Positions 49,444 through 58,841 of a DNA stretch of 64,000 nt are shown one piece after another. Position numbers and translations under genes: made by a program. Numbering within the stretch: the stretch's first letter is position 1; each line of letters opens with the position of its first letter. Origin of the DNA: an uncultured Pseudomonadota bacterium (GTDB lineage: Bacteria > Pseudomonadota > Gammaproteobacteria > Enterobacterales > Succinivibrionaceae); NCBI GenBank assembly GCA_900315145.1, contig OMYE01000009.1, forward strand, positions 1 to 64,000, read 5' to 3'. Below the pieces are notes generated by a model. It worked only from the letters and a program-made list of their open reading frames with translations, was not told where the DNA came from and ran no database searches.

Positions 49444-51153
49444 ATGCTGAAAATGCAGTTTAATTACAGGCGAGAGTTCAATATACGCAGAAAAGTACTG
49501 ATAGTTGATGATGAAATCATGAACCGTAATTTTCTGGGGGATCTAATAGGCAAGGATTTTGATGTTCTTTATGCTGAAAACGGAGTTCAGGCGCTGGAGG
49601 TAATCAATGCCAAGGCATCAACGCTGTCGCTTGTTCTGCTGGATCTTGAAATGCCTGTAATGAGCGGTTTTGACCTGCTTGAGGTGGTTCATAAGGATGA
49701 CAATCTGAAGCATCTGCCGGTTATTGCCTTAACGAGCGATAAAAAATCCGAGGTAAAGAGTCTGCAGCTCGGCGCTGTTGATGTTATTCAGAAGCCTTAT
49801 GACCTGCCTGAACTTATTACTGCACGTATTCACAGGACCATTGAGCTTGCCGAAGATACCATGCTTCTCAGCTACAATGAAAGAGACAGTCTGACCGGAC
49901 TTTATGCCAAGGGCTTTTTCCTGCAGTATGTGGCTCAGCACGATCTCTACAATGTCGGTGACCCGATGGATGCGGTAGTTATCAACATCAACCGTTTCCA
50001 TTTAGTTAATGAACTGTACGGCAGGGCATACGGACGCTACGTTTTGAAGACCATAGCCGACTGGATATCATACGAAGTAGGCAAGTATGACGGTCTGGCC
50101 TGTCGCTGTGATCCTGATACCTTCTATCTTTACATTCCTCACTGTCCTGATTATGAAATTTTTATGGAAAAGTTCACTAAATACTTCTGTGAAAATACCG
50201 GTAATCAGCGAATTAACATCAGAGTGGGTGTTGACTGCAATGTAGATAGGAATATGGATGTGGAGCAGCGTTATGAGAGGGCATCCCTCGCATGTAACAG
50301 AATGCGTCATTCATATCAGAACAGCGTTACGATTTACAATAATGATATTCATGAAAAAGAGGTTTTCCGTGAACGTCTGATTATGGAAATGGATTCAGCC
50401 ATGCTCAAGGGACAGTTCAAGGTATTCTATCAGCCTAAGTATGCCATTGCCGAAAAGAATCTAAAGATCTGCGGTGCCGAAGCGCTTGTCCGCTGGGTTC
50501 ATCCGGATCTGGGAATTATTAATCCTACTGTGTTCGTGCCTCTTTTCGAGGAAAACGGCCTGATTCAGAAACTGGATCGTTTTGTATGGGCTGAGACAGC
50601 GGTTCAGATTAGAAAATGGCGCGATAAATACGGCAAGGTAATTCCGGTTTCCGTCAATGTTTCCCGTGTAGATATCACCTGTATGGATCTGGTTGAAGAA
50701 CTGCAGGGTATTATCAAAGCAAATTCCCTGGATACCAGCACCATGGTTCTGGAAATCACTGAATCTGCCTATACGGATAATTCCGATCAGATGATTGAGA
50801 CGGTATCCACTTTAAGAAAGGTAGGTTTCAGGGTTGAAATGGATGACTTCGGCTCAGGTTATTCATCTCTGAACATGCTGGCATCATTGCCGATTGATGC
50901 TCTTAAACTTGACATGGAATTCGTTAAGAAGATTAACAACAGTGAAAAGGATCTGCAGATGGTCAAGCTGGTAATTGATATTGCCAGATTCCTGAAGATT
51001 CCGGTAATTGCCGAAGGTGTTGAACTTGAAAATCAGTATCAGGCATTAAAAGATATCGGCTGTGATGTGGTCCAGGGATTTTACCTATCAAGACCTATAC
51101 CTCCGGAAATTTTTGAAAAGCTTATTGAAAATGAAGAACAGAGTAACGGGTGA
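49444..51153 (+). CDS. Response regulator with degenerate GGDEF and intact EAL domain
   Basis: Three domains in 569 residues. A REC domain (about 17-135) has acidic residues in VDDE, the phospho-acceptor in LLDLEMPVMSG and the lysine in QKPYD. A GGDEF domain (about 150-310) has its signature degraded to CDPDTF, so it is unlikely to make c-di-GMP. An EAL domain (about 320-560) carries GAEALVRW, EITES, DDFGSGYSSL, ALKLDMEFV, AEGVE and QGFYLSRP, consistent with active c-di-GMP phosphodiesterase. ATG 49444 lacks a good ribosome-binding site, and ATG 49453 is possible. It lies 25 bases before an HPt gene, and no histidine kinase adjoins it. Confidence 0.9.
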   Translation: MLKMQFNYRREFNIRRKVLIVDDEIMNRNFLGDLIGKDFDVLYAENGVQALEVINAKASTLSLVLLDLEMPVMSGFDLLEVVHKDDNLKHLPVIALTSDKKSEVKSLQLGAVDVIQKPYDLPELITARIHRTIELAEDTMLLSYNERDSLTGLYAKGFFLQYVAQHDLYNVGDPMDAVVININRFHLVNELYGRAYGRYVLKTIADWISYEVGKYDGLACRCDPDTFYLYIPHCPDYEIFMEKFTKYFCENTGNQRINIRVGVDCNVDRNMDVEQRYERASLACNRMRHSYQNSVTIYNNDIHEKEVFRERLIMEMDSAMLKGQFKVFYQPKYAIAEKNLKICGAEALVRWVHPDLGIINPTVFVPLFEENGLIQKLDRFVWAETAVQIRKWRDKYGKVIPVSVNVSRVDITCMDLVEELQGIIKANSLDTSTMVLEITESAYTDNSDQMIETVSTLRKVGFRVEMDDFGSGYSSLNMLASLPIDALKLDMEFVKKINNSEKDLQMVKLVIDIARFLKIPVIAEGVELENQYQALKDIGCDVVQGFYLSRPIPPEIFEKLIENEEQSNG

Positions 51154-51178
51154 TTGAACAGGAGTAAGGATAATTAAG

Positions 51179-51520
51179 ATGCTGACGGTCGAAATTCTCA
51201 GAAAATTCGGTGCAGATGTTGATTTGGGGATAAAGCGGTGTGCCGGTAACAAAGATTTTTATATCGACATGGTTTCTACAATACTTAAGGATCAGCGTCT
51301 TTATGCGCTGGCCGGTAAGATATCTGAGAAGAATGTTGCAGAGGCCTTTGAGATAGCCCATGCGCTCAAGGGGGTGTATGGTAATCTTTCTCTGACCCCA
51401 ATATTTGAACCAGTAAGGGATGTTACGGAAATTCTCCGGGCCGGAAAGCTCGACGGAGCAAAGGAGCTTGTTGATGAGGCAGTGAGACAGTTTGAACTGA
51501 TAAATGTTCAGGCGGCGTAG
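51179..51520 (+). CDS. Histidine phosphotransfer (HPt) domain protein
   Basis: A 113-residue all-helical protein with the HPt signature FEIAHALKGVYGNLSL. The histidine of HALKG (about residue 61) would carry the phosphoryl group in a phosphorelay. AGGAGTAAGGAT precedes the ATG. It is the only partner gene of the REC-EAL protein, so it may donate phosphate to, or drain it from, that REC domain (inference). A terminator follows. Confidence 0.83.
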   Translation: MLTVEILRKFGADVDLGIKRCAGNKDFYIDMVSTILKDQRLYALAGKISEKNVAEAFEIAHALKGVYGNLSLTPIFEPVRDVTEILRAGKLDGAKELVDEAVRQFELINVQAA

Positions 51521-51544
51521 TTCAGCAGGTTACAGTTTTTTTTC

Positions 51545-51580
51545 CGGGGATTTTCTGAAAAAAGAAAACCCCGTTTTTTT
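51545..51580 (+). terminator. Terminator after the HPt gene
   Basis: CGGGG and CCCCG close a stem extended by TTTTC/GAAAA with one bulged base, followed by seven T. Confidence 0.85.
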
Positions 51581-51863
51581 GTTCCTGAATAATCTGCAAA
51601 GAAATACCTGCCGGAGAACCGGCTGATAATTTTGTGCTGATTAGAGTGTATAATATGCAGGTTTTTTTAATGAATTTTTTGCGGAAACAGGAGTATGGAT
51701 TTCCAGAGAGTGTTTCCTGCTTACCGTGTATCCGCCGGTAAATATTGACAAATGTTGCCGGCCTGATGCAAATGAAGACCCCGTGACAGTTTAAAGCGGT
51801 ACGCTGGTAGTAAATTGTACCGTGCCGGGAGATTCCGGCATGAAGAAGAGATGATGCAATACA
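51581..51863. other. Leader of the DHH gene
   Basis: No gene was seen. TGCCGG and CCGGCA form a six-base-pair hairpin at 51823-51840, just ahead of the GAAGAG ribosome-binding region, and could affect translation of the DHH protein. A TATAAT at 51659-51664 lacks a good -35. Confidence 0.4.
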
Positions 51864-53471
51864 ATGTCCGATATACAAACAGTAGATAATTTAACCCCTT
51901 TTTTAGACAGAAAAAATATAGTTATTCAGTGTCACAATTATCCTGATGCCGATGCCATAGGCTCGGCCTTTGCCCTCTACAGATTCTTCACTGCCAAAGG
52001 GGTAGACTGCAGGATAGTGTACGGCGGTTCGGCAGCCATCTCTAAGATTAATTTACGGCTTTTTGTGGAGAAACTGCATATTCCCGTAGAACACATATCT
52101 GAAGAGTTCCGGGTTGACGGCCTGCTGATAACCGTTGACTGTCAGTATCTTAGTTCAAACATTGTTCATTTTCCGGCTGATGAGGTGCTGATGATCGATC
52201 ATCACCGTCAGGGGGAGAATATTGATAAAATCAGAAATTCCGGGATAGTATGCTACTCCTGTATCAAAGAGCAGTACGGCAGCTGCGCCTCGGTGATTTA
52301 TCAGCTCCTGCAGAAGTCCGATTTCGCTCCGGATTTATCCATGTCGACAGCACTGTACTACGGACTCTATATGGATACCAATGAGTTTTCTGAAGTAAGA
52401 CACCCGGCTGACCGGGAAACCAGAGATGAACTGATTTTTGATGACGGCATCTTCACACTGCTGAAGAACTCCAATCTGAGCCCGAAGGAACTTAAACAGG
52501 CAGGAGCCTCCATGCAGAATTTTGACGCACGGGGGCAGCTGGCTGTTCTGGAGTCAGTGGAGTGCGATCCCAATGTACTGGGGATGATAGCTGACATACT
52601 TATAAGAGTTGAGAACATCACTACCGCCATAGTATTCAATAAAATTCACGACTATGATTTTGTCGATCAGCCAAATTACAAATTCTCAGTAAGAACCTGT
52701 GTCGGCGAGGTAAGAGCCAATGAACTGGCTCAGATGATAGCTTCACCGATGGTTGACGGCGTGCATATCGGCGGTGGCGGAGGTCACCGGTTGAAATCCG
52801 GCGGCCGAGTCGATGCCGGACTGTTTCAGAAGTATCTTGATAATACCTCTCAGCAGATTACTTTTAACGAATATCTTTACCGGGTCTTTGACGAGTACAG
52901 CTCTGCAGCCAGAATTATCTACTCGGATAATTATGATTTTGCAGAACTCAGCGCACTGGCCGGAGTTTATGAAACATCGCAGTATGTTCTGGGATATATC
53001 TGTACCACGGAAATCACCTCGGCGGGGAATTATCTTCTCATAAGAAGCCGCTATGGAGATATCAGAGCCAAGGTAAGTCCTGATCTATACATACTTGCTG
53101 GTATCCGCGGTGATCTTGCCTGCATCGAAGGCTCTGAGTTTAAGGAAAAATACTGCGACAGCGATTTGCCGCTTTATTATGCCGAGTTCTCCAAATATGA
53201 TGAGCCTAGAGTGCTGATAGATCATAGCGGTAAAAAGATCTATTTAAAGGAAATGCTGCATTCATGCACTCTGAGAAGACCGCAGAGGGTACTGGCGGTA
53301 CCTGTAAGCAGGATTGGAACTCCGGTAAAGCTCATGGATTCAAAGTGGGCGAATGCCGATTTCAGATTCGGCAATGTTAACGATTATCTCGTGATTAATG
53401 AAAAGAATCATGCGGATATATCAATTGTAGAAGGAGGCAGATTCAGGGAGATGTACCGGCGTATTTCCTGA
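51864..53471 (+). CDS. DHH-family phosphoesterase with extra C-terminal domain
   Basis: Residues about 18-310 form a DHH/DHHA1 phosphoesterase. The metal motifs are NYPDADAIGSAF, VDCQ and MIDHH, and the glycine-rich DHHA1 motif GGGGGHRLKSGG lies near 310. Related enzymes (NrnA, GdpP core, RecJ) cleave short oligonucleotides, pAp or cyclic dinucleotides. The last 200 residues are an additional domain I do not recognise. Its position after a c-di-GMP phosphodiesterase gene would suit a role in degrading pGpG or similar, but the terminator between them makes this only a suggestion. Confidence 0.83.
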   Translation: MSDIQTVDNLTPFLDRKNIVIQCHNYPDADAIGSAFALYRFFTAKGVDCRIVYGGSAAISKINLRLFVEKLHIPVEHISEEFRVDGLLITVDCQYLSSNIVHFPADEVLMIDHHRQGENIDKIRNSGIVCYSCIKEQYGSCASVIYQLLQKSDFAPDLSMSTALYYGLYMDTNEFSEVRHPADRETRDELIFDDGIFTLLKNSNLSPKELKQAGASMQNFDARGQLAVLESVECDPNVLGMIADILIRVENITTAIVFNKIHDYDFVDQPNYKFSVRTCVGEVRANELAQMIASPMVDGVHIGGGGGHRLKSGGRVDAGLFQKYLDNTSQQITFNEYLYRVFDEYSSAARIIYSDNYDFAELSALAGVYETSQYVLGYICTTEITSAGNYLLIRSRYGDIRAKVSPDLYILAGIRGDLACIEGSEFKEKYCDSDLPLYYAEFSKYDEPRVLIDHSGKKIYLKEMLHSCTLRRPQRVLAVPVSRIGTPVKLMDSKWANADFRFGNVNDYLVINEKNHADISIVEGGRFREMYRRIS

Positions 53472-53578
53472 TTTTTCTGAAAAATCCGTATTATTATCCA
53501 GACATATCATATGCCGGGAATTTTTGTAACGATCAGATAAACAGAGTTTTTATAACTGTTAACAGATATGTTTTTTTA

Positions 53579-53931
53579 GTGATGTATGGAGAAAGGATCC
53601 CTATAAAAATATTTTCAGCGGGGTTATACCTTGCTTTAATTTTAACGGTGGCTTCCGGATGTAAGCGGAATTCAGATACTTACAGCAGTGAAACCGGGGA
53701 ATCAGGGCCGGTATCACAGATATCATGCCGCAACAGGAATGGCGCTGAAGATTTGCTACGGCAGCCGATTTCAGAAAGAATCACCGGAAGGCAATTGGTG
53801 AATCTGAAAGGTTTTGCCTGGTGGATTATGCATAGGCATGCTATAACCTCAGAGTTTTTTATGAGGCCGGTACAGGCGTTATCAGAAAGCCCTTTGAAAA
53901 TGAGAGTGTCTGCCGTCTGATACAGCGCTGA
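53579..53931 (+). pseudogene. Decayed Sel1-repeat lipoprotein
   Basis: The open frame from GTG 53579 begins with a lipoprotein signal (GLYLALILTVASGC, cysteine near residue 28), but the rest matches nothing. In another frame at the 3' end the sequence reads ACYNLRVFYEAGTGV followed by RKPFEN, a clear Sel1-type repeat, interrupted upstream by a stop. A frameshift and nonsense changes have therefore broken a Sel1 lipoprotein gene, of the same general class as the protein at the right edge of the window. Confidence 0.6.
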
Positions 53932-54026
53932 TTCAGAATGTTAAATCCTCTGATTTGATAATCCTTATCATATAATGGTGATGTGTCGGAAAAGACGGGA
54001 ATGGTAAAAGGATAATTCAACACAAT

Positions 54027-54653
54027 ATGAATAACAGAGATTTAGTTTCTCCGGAGGCCGGGAATTCCGTGCCGGCATCAGCAAACAGAATAGGTAATAA
54101 CGGAAACATGCATAAAGTCCGGAGAAAAAAATCTGGACTGGTGACACCTTTATCCGTATTTCTAAGTCTGGTGCTGTACTTTTTTTTAATGGGGTTCTGG
54201 TACAAGTCTTCGCCCGAGATACCGCAGTTAATCAAGGTTGTTTCCGGTATTACGGTTCCTGAATATGCGGAATCCAAAGGTGTGGTTGTCGAGAGATATC
54301 TTTCACATACAACCATTTTCGGATTTCCCGTAAAAGATTCTGATAATGGATTAATAAAAAAAATACTCGATAACAGATATCTCACCCGTGATGTATGCAG
54401 AGTGGTGGTGAAGGATCATATCATTTCAGATAAAAAGAAAAAGCTGGTGATGATGTCTCTTGACGGACTTGATTGTGAAGTACAGAACGGATTTGATGTA
54501 GACTATCTCTACAGAACTGATAATTACAGGCATGTAGCACCGGTGGCTTATCTTGATAAGTTTTCCATCTGGAAAAACATCTGTATATACCTTGTGCTTA
54601 TTCCGGTACTCATTATTGTGGTATTTTCCAGAATAGTCAGTATATTCAGGTGA
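54027..54653 (+). CDS. Membrane protein of unknown function
   Basis: A 208-residue protein with two predicted membrane helices, about residues 40-58 (PLSVFLSLVLYFFLMGFW) and 183-205 (NICIYLVLIPVLIIVVF). Between them is an extracytoplasmic domain of about 120 residues with two cysteines. The polar N-terminal 36 residues end in HKVRRKK, which sets the first helix with the N-terminus inside. I do not recognise the family. No clear ribosome-binding site precedes ATG 54027, and an internal ATG at 54108 could also serve. It follows the decayed Sel1 gene. Confidence 0.6.
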   Translation: MNNRDLVSPEAGNSVPASANRIGNNGNMHKVRRKKSGLVTPLSVFLSLVLYFFLMGFWYKSSPEIPQLIKVVSGITVPEYAESKGVVVERYLSHTTIFGFPVKDSDNGLIKKILDNRYLTRDVCRVVVKDHIISDKKKKLVMMSLDGLDCEVQNGFDVDYLYRTDNYRHVAPVAYLDKFSIWKNICIYLVLIPVLIIVVFSRIVSIFR

Positions 54654-54827
54654 GATATCCTGTGACTGTTCTGGCGGAATATTTCACTGCTTCAGGCGGA
54701 TTTCTTCCGGAAAAACGTTATCCTGAATATGTGAAGATTATCCGGATTATGTGAAGACTTGAGAATCTGATATCTTTATGACGGATGCCGGGTTTTTAGA
54801 AAAAGGTATTTGAAAAATAAAATAAAA

Positions 54828-54852
54828 AAGGCAGATTTTTAAAATCTGCCTT
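54828..54852 (-). terminator. Terminator after asnS
   Basis: AAGGCAGATTTT and its complement form a 12-base-pair stem with a single-base centre. On the minus strand it is followed by TTTTATTTTATTT. It begins 26 bases after the asnS stop. Confidence 0.85.
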
Positions 54853-54878
54853 CTGTCGTTTAAACAGTATGATAATTA

Positions 54879-56279
54879 TTAGAAATCAGCATTGTTAACT
54901 GTACGTGGGAATGGAATAACATCACGAACGTTGCCCATACCGGTTACATATACCACCAGACGTTCAAATCCAAGACCGAAGCCTGAGTGGGTTACACTGC
55001 CGTAACGGCGAAGGTCACGGTACCACCAGTAGTTCTTCGGATCAAGATTGAGTTCAGCCAGTCTTCTATCTAAAACATCAAGTCTTTCCTCTCTCTGAGA
55101 ACCGCCGATGATTTCGCCGATTCCAGGAGCAAGTACGTCCATAGCGGCAACAGTCTTGCCGTCATCGTTAAGTCTCATGTAGAACGCCTTGATATCCTTT
55201 GGATAGTTCTTAACAACTACAGGGGCCTTGAAGTGTTCTTCTGCAAGATAACGTTCGTGTTCACTCTGCAGGTCAACACCCCATTCAACAGGATACTCGA
55301 ATTTCTTGCCGCAGTTCTTGAGAATCTCGATGGCATCAGTATAGTCTACCTGAGCGAAATCTGATGATACAAACTTTTCCAGTCTGTTGATGGCTTCAGG
55401 GTCAACACGCTGAGCAAAGAATTCCATATCATCGCGTCTTTCGGTAAGAACAGCATTGAATACGTACTTTAACATTCTTTCAGCGAGAGCTGCATTGTCA
55501 TTCAGGTCATAGAAGGCTACTTCCGGTTCAACCATCCAGAATTCAGCGAGGTGACGGGTAGTGTTGGAGTTTTCGGCACGGAAGGTAGGTCCGAAGGTAT
55601 ATACCTTAGACATTGAAGAGGCGATGGTTTCGGCATTGAGCTGACCGGATACGGTGAGGAATGCCTCTTTACCGAAGAAATCCTTTGAATAATCAACCTT
55701 GCCGTCATCAGTCTTTGGCGGATTAGCCATATCAAGAGTGGTGATGCGGAACATTTCGCCGGCACCTTCACAGTCGGAGGCGGTAATCAGCGGAGTAGAA
55801 ATCCAGATAAAACCTTCTTCGTTAAAGAATCTGTGGATGGCCTGAGCCAGACAGTTTCTTACACGCATAACTGCACCCATGATGTTGGTTCTGGTGCGGA
55901 GGTGGGCGTTTTCACGTAAAAATTCAACGGTGTGTCTCTTGGCGCTCATCGGATAGGTGTCAGGATCTTCGACCATACCGCATACTTCAACTGCGGTTGC
56001 CTGAATTTCGAATTTCTGACCCTTGCCTTCTGATTCAACGATTTTGCCATCAGCAATGACGGAGCATCCGGTAGTTAAATGCAGAATTTCATCCTGATAA
56101 TTACTGATGGTGTTTGGAGCTACCACCTGAATAGGGTCAAAACAGGAACCATCATGAACGGCCAGGAATGAAAAACCAGCCTTTGAGTCACGTCTGGTTC
56201 TGATCCAGCCACGAACACGTACTTCTGTACCTACGGCATAATCGCCTTTTAAAATGCTGTCAACTGAAGCAATAATCAT
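54879..56279 (-). CDS. asnS: Asparaginyl-tRNA synthetase
   Basis: AsnS charges tRNA-Asn. The N-terminal OB-fold anticodon-binding domain includes [19 protein letters not shown]. The class II catalytic core has motif 2 [21 protein letters not shown] and motif 3 [13 protein letters not shown]. The protein has 466 residues, matching E. coli AsnS. GAGGAT precedes the start at 56279. It is a single-gene unit. Confidence 0.97.
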   Translation of the reverse strand: MIIASVDSILKGDYAVGTEVRVRGWIRTRRDSKAGFSFLAVHDGSCFDPIQVVAPNTISNYQDEILHLTTGCSVIADGKIVESEGKGQKFEIQATAVEVCGMVEDPDTYPMSAKRHTVEFLRENAHLRTRTNIMGAVMRVRNCLAQAIHRFFNEEGFIWISTPLITASDCEGAGEMFRITTLDMANPPKTDDGKVDYSKDFFGKEAFLTVSGQLNAETIASSMSKVYTFGPTFRAENSNTTRHLAEFWMVEPEVAFYDLNDNAALAERMLKYVFNAVLTERRDDMEFFAQRVDPEAINRLEKFVSSDFAQVDYTDAIEILKNCGKKFEYPVEWGVDLQSEHERYLAEEHFKAPVVVKNYPKDIKAFYMRLNDDGKTVAAMDVLAPGIGEIIGGSQREERLDVLDRRLAELNLDPKNYWWYRDLRRYGSVTHSGFGLGFERLVVYVTGMGNVRDVIPFPRTVNNADF

Positions 56280-56484
56280 TTTAAATCCTCGTACACTGCC
56301 GGTCTCATTAATCCGGGAAAGTGTGAATTACAACAAAAAATAAAAAATCAGTCTGATCTTATGCTTAAAAGATAAAAAAGGCAACTAAAAAACAAACTAA
56401 AAACATCAGCAGGATAATTGATTGAAAAATCAAAACACCGGTGTTGAACTTATGAAAAACGACTTTAAAAAACAGGTGTCTGTT

Positions 56485-57855
56485 TTAGGATTTTACGGTC
56501 ATTCTGCCGACAAGACTAAAGCTTCTCAGCCAGTATATGATGCTTAACAGAGCATAGGAACCTGATAGGGTCAGCCACATTCCCAGAAGTCCGTAATTTC
56601 GGCCGAATATGTCGCTAAAGCCCAGGGCGTAGCCCGCCGGTATGGCGATACACAGAAAACAGCACAGGTTCCCGACAAAAACGGTCTTGTTATCATTAAA
56701 ACCGCGTACAATACCAGATCCCACCCCGAACAGAGGGTCAAAAATCTGGTATACAAGAATGGCGGTAAAGAGTGAACTGCCGATGGCACATACCATAGGA
56801 TTATCTGTGAATGCCGATGATATTTCCTGGCGGAAGCTGAATATCAGGGCTGCAAAGGGATAGATGAGAATTCCTGACAGAATGAGCGCACTGATAATAC
56901 AGTTTTTGACTTTAACTCTGGAGCCTTCTCCGAGACTCTGACCTACTCGGATGGCTACTGCAGCCCCGATGGAGAGGGGCAGTACATATGTAAAAATACA
57001 TACGCAGTTAACTATCTGGTGGCCGGCGGCGTACTCCGGTCCTAAAAGTGCAGCGGCATACCCGAGAACCGACATGGCAATGACCTCAATAACACTGCCG
57101 AAGGCGAGGGGAATGCCGGCGAAAAGAATTTTTTTGATGGTTTCTTTTTCAACTGGAAAGCCGTCTCCGTAGAGGTTGATATTCCTTGCTTTCAGGAATC
57201 TGCTTCTTTTGGAGTAGATAAAAAACAGTATAAGGGTGAGCCACATGGATATACATGTGGCAATACCGCATCCTTCAACACCCAGAGCTGGAAAACCCAG
57301 ATTACCGTATATCAGCAGCCAGTTTAACGGGATGTTTACGGTAATCATGGTAAAGCCGATAACCATTGAAGGAACACTGCGGGAGCATCCTTCAACACAG
57401 TTTTTGATGACGGTCCCGAGAGACGTGCCGAATATCCCCAGCCCTACCCAGAAGCAGTAGTTTTTGGTTTTATGAGCCAGCAGGGGATCAATATTCTCTC
57501 CGTTCAGAAGGAAAGGGATGAAGATTACCGCCAGCATGGAGAGAAGACCGATGATACCGGCAAGCAGAAAGGTGTTCCAGAAAAGTACCGGGATTTTATC
57601 GGGGCTTTTAGCTCCGATACTGTGGGCTACGAGCGGGGCCAGACACAGCGTGAACGCTACGCAAAAGACAAAAAACGGGCACCAGTAGGCTCCGCCTAAA
57701 GATATGGCGGCCAAATCCATGGTTCCCGAAAGGGAGGACATGTAGGCATCCGTAACTGCTATGACTGAACCGGAAATCTGGGCGATAAGGATAGGGATGG
57801 CCAGCCGGATAAGATTCAATGATTCTTTTTTTAAGGTCTGGAATTTGGTATTCAT
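56485..57855 (-). CDS. MATE-family multidrug exporter (NorM-like)
   Basis: A 456-residue inner-membrane protein with 12 hydrophobic segments in two pseudo-symmetric halves. It starts with LIRLAIPILIAQISGSVIAVTDAYM, the usual MATE opening, and has GVEGCGIATCIS near residue 200 and the second-half motif AGIPLAFGSVIEVI. MATE proteins export cationic compounds in exchange for Na+ or H+; the substrate here cannot be told. GGGA precedes the start. It stands alone between asnS and a structured intergenic region. Confidence 0.9.
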   Translation of the reverse strand: MNTKFQTLKKESLNLIRLAIPILIAQISGSVIAVTDAYMSSLSGTMDLAAISLGGAYWCPFFVFCVAFTLCLAPLVAHSIGAKSPDKIPVLFWNTFLLAGIIGLLSMLAVIFIPFLLNGENIDPLLAHKTKNYCFWVGLGIFGTSLGTVIKNCVEGCSRSVPSMVIGFTMITVNIPLNWLLIYGNLGFPALGVEGCGIATCISMWLTLILFFIYSKRSRFLKARNINLYGDGFPVEKETIKKILFAGIPLAFGSVIEVIAMSVLGYAAALLGPEYAAGHQIVNCVCIFTYVLPLSIGAAVAIRVGQSLGEGSRVKVKNCIISALILSGILIYPFAALIFSFRQEISSAFTDNPMVCAIGSSLFTAILVYQIFDPLFGVGSGIVRGFNDNKTVFVGNLCCFLCIAIPAGYALGFSDIFGRNYGLLGMWLTLSGSYALLSIIYWLRSFSLVGRMTVKS

Positions 57856-58025
57856 ATTTTTTCCCGGTTTTTTGGTAAAGGTGATTATTTACGTAACTGT
57901 CCGCATGTTTGTTCTGGGGCTGTTCATATTTTTTTAGAACGTGAAAAAAACAGACAGACAGTAAGTCAGAGCTTACCTGGAGTCTTTTTTATCAGCAGTC
58001 AGGAGAGAGCTTCGCCGGTCGGTCC

Positions 58026-58069
58026 TTTAAGCCGGTTGTAAAAGGAAGGTTTATTCTTCCCGGCTTAAA
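58026..58069. repeat. Nested inverted repeat downstream of the DUF-type membrane gene
   Basis: TTTAAGCCGG (58026-58035) and CCGGCTTAAA (58060-58069) form a perfect ten-base-pair outer stem, with GGAAG/CTTCC nested inside. It lies 26 bases beyond the 58095 stop on the minus strand. Without a T-run it may stabilise the mRNA end rather than terminate. Confidence 0.5.
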
Positions 58070-58094
58070 CAGATCAGTAGATTAAATTTAATAT

Positions 58095-58655
58095 TTACTG
58101 TTTTTTTATTGTTTTAAGATTGGTTGTATCAAGCTCTCTGCCGTTGAATCTGATATCCACATAGTATGCATGATTTGAGTAGCAGCGTGACGGTTGATAG
58201 AGGACGGGAAGTTCACCAAGTTTAAGCTCTTGTAATCTGTCAAGGAGCGGAGCGTTGATTTCTTCGGTAAATGTAATCTGCTCTCTACCGGTTTCCGGGG
58301 TGAAACGGAGATCTATGTATGTTCTTCCGGCAGCTGTTTCCCTCACCTTGATAATTTCCGCTGATGTACAGTCCCACCTAAGAAACATGCTTGATTCTCT
58401 TGCATAGGCAAAATAGCACTTTGCGGCTAGAAACAGCAGTATGCCTCCCATTGCCTCCACCATGATATGGTACGTCTGCACAAAGGCAATATAAGGTTTG
58501 CAGAGCAGGATGATTATGCACAGAGCCCCAGCGACGGCATAGCACCATGAAAAGGTGATGTAGCCCTTGTTGGCGGCTGGTCTTCTGTACTCCCTGAGAT
58601 CAAGATGTGCTGTTTTTTCCCGGTCAGGAATGTAGGTTTTTTCACCGGTTTCCAT
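58095..58655 (-). CDS. Two-helix membrane protein of unknown function
   Basis: A 186-residue protein with a polar N-terminus (DREKTAHLDLREYRR) and two adjacent membrane helices, about residues 35-53 (TFSWCYAVAGALCIIILL) and 62-80. A cytosolic or periplasmic beta-rich domain of about 100 residues follows, with WDCTSAEIIKVRE. The layout recalls DUF3592-type proteins but is not a firm match. ATG 58655 has AAGGAA upstream; an open frame continues to 58814 without family support. It follows the lipoprotein gene at 58842, on the same strand. Confidence 0.65.
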   Translation of the reverse strand: METGEKTYIPDREKTAHLDLREYRRPAANKGYITFSWCYAVAGALCIIILLCKPYIAFVQTYHIMVEAMGGILLFLAAKCYFAYARESSMFLRWDCTSAEIIKVRETAAGRTYIDLRFTPETGREQITFTEEINAPLLDRLQELKLGELPVLYQPSRCYSNHAYYVDIRFNGRELDTTNLKTIKKQ

Positions 58656-58841
58656 GATTATTCCTTGTAATGATAAAAGCGGTACTTTAAGGTGGTTTCG
58701 GGGACGGTATCTGAATATGTATCCGTCTTTTTTCCGGCCACCGGCGGGCAAAGGAATTTCAGATAAAACACCTTTGAGGATGATATTTTCCGGAGACAAA
58801 ATCACCGGGATCACTACCGGAAAGGTGTTTAGTTATGCTTA

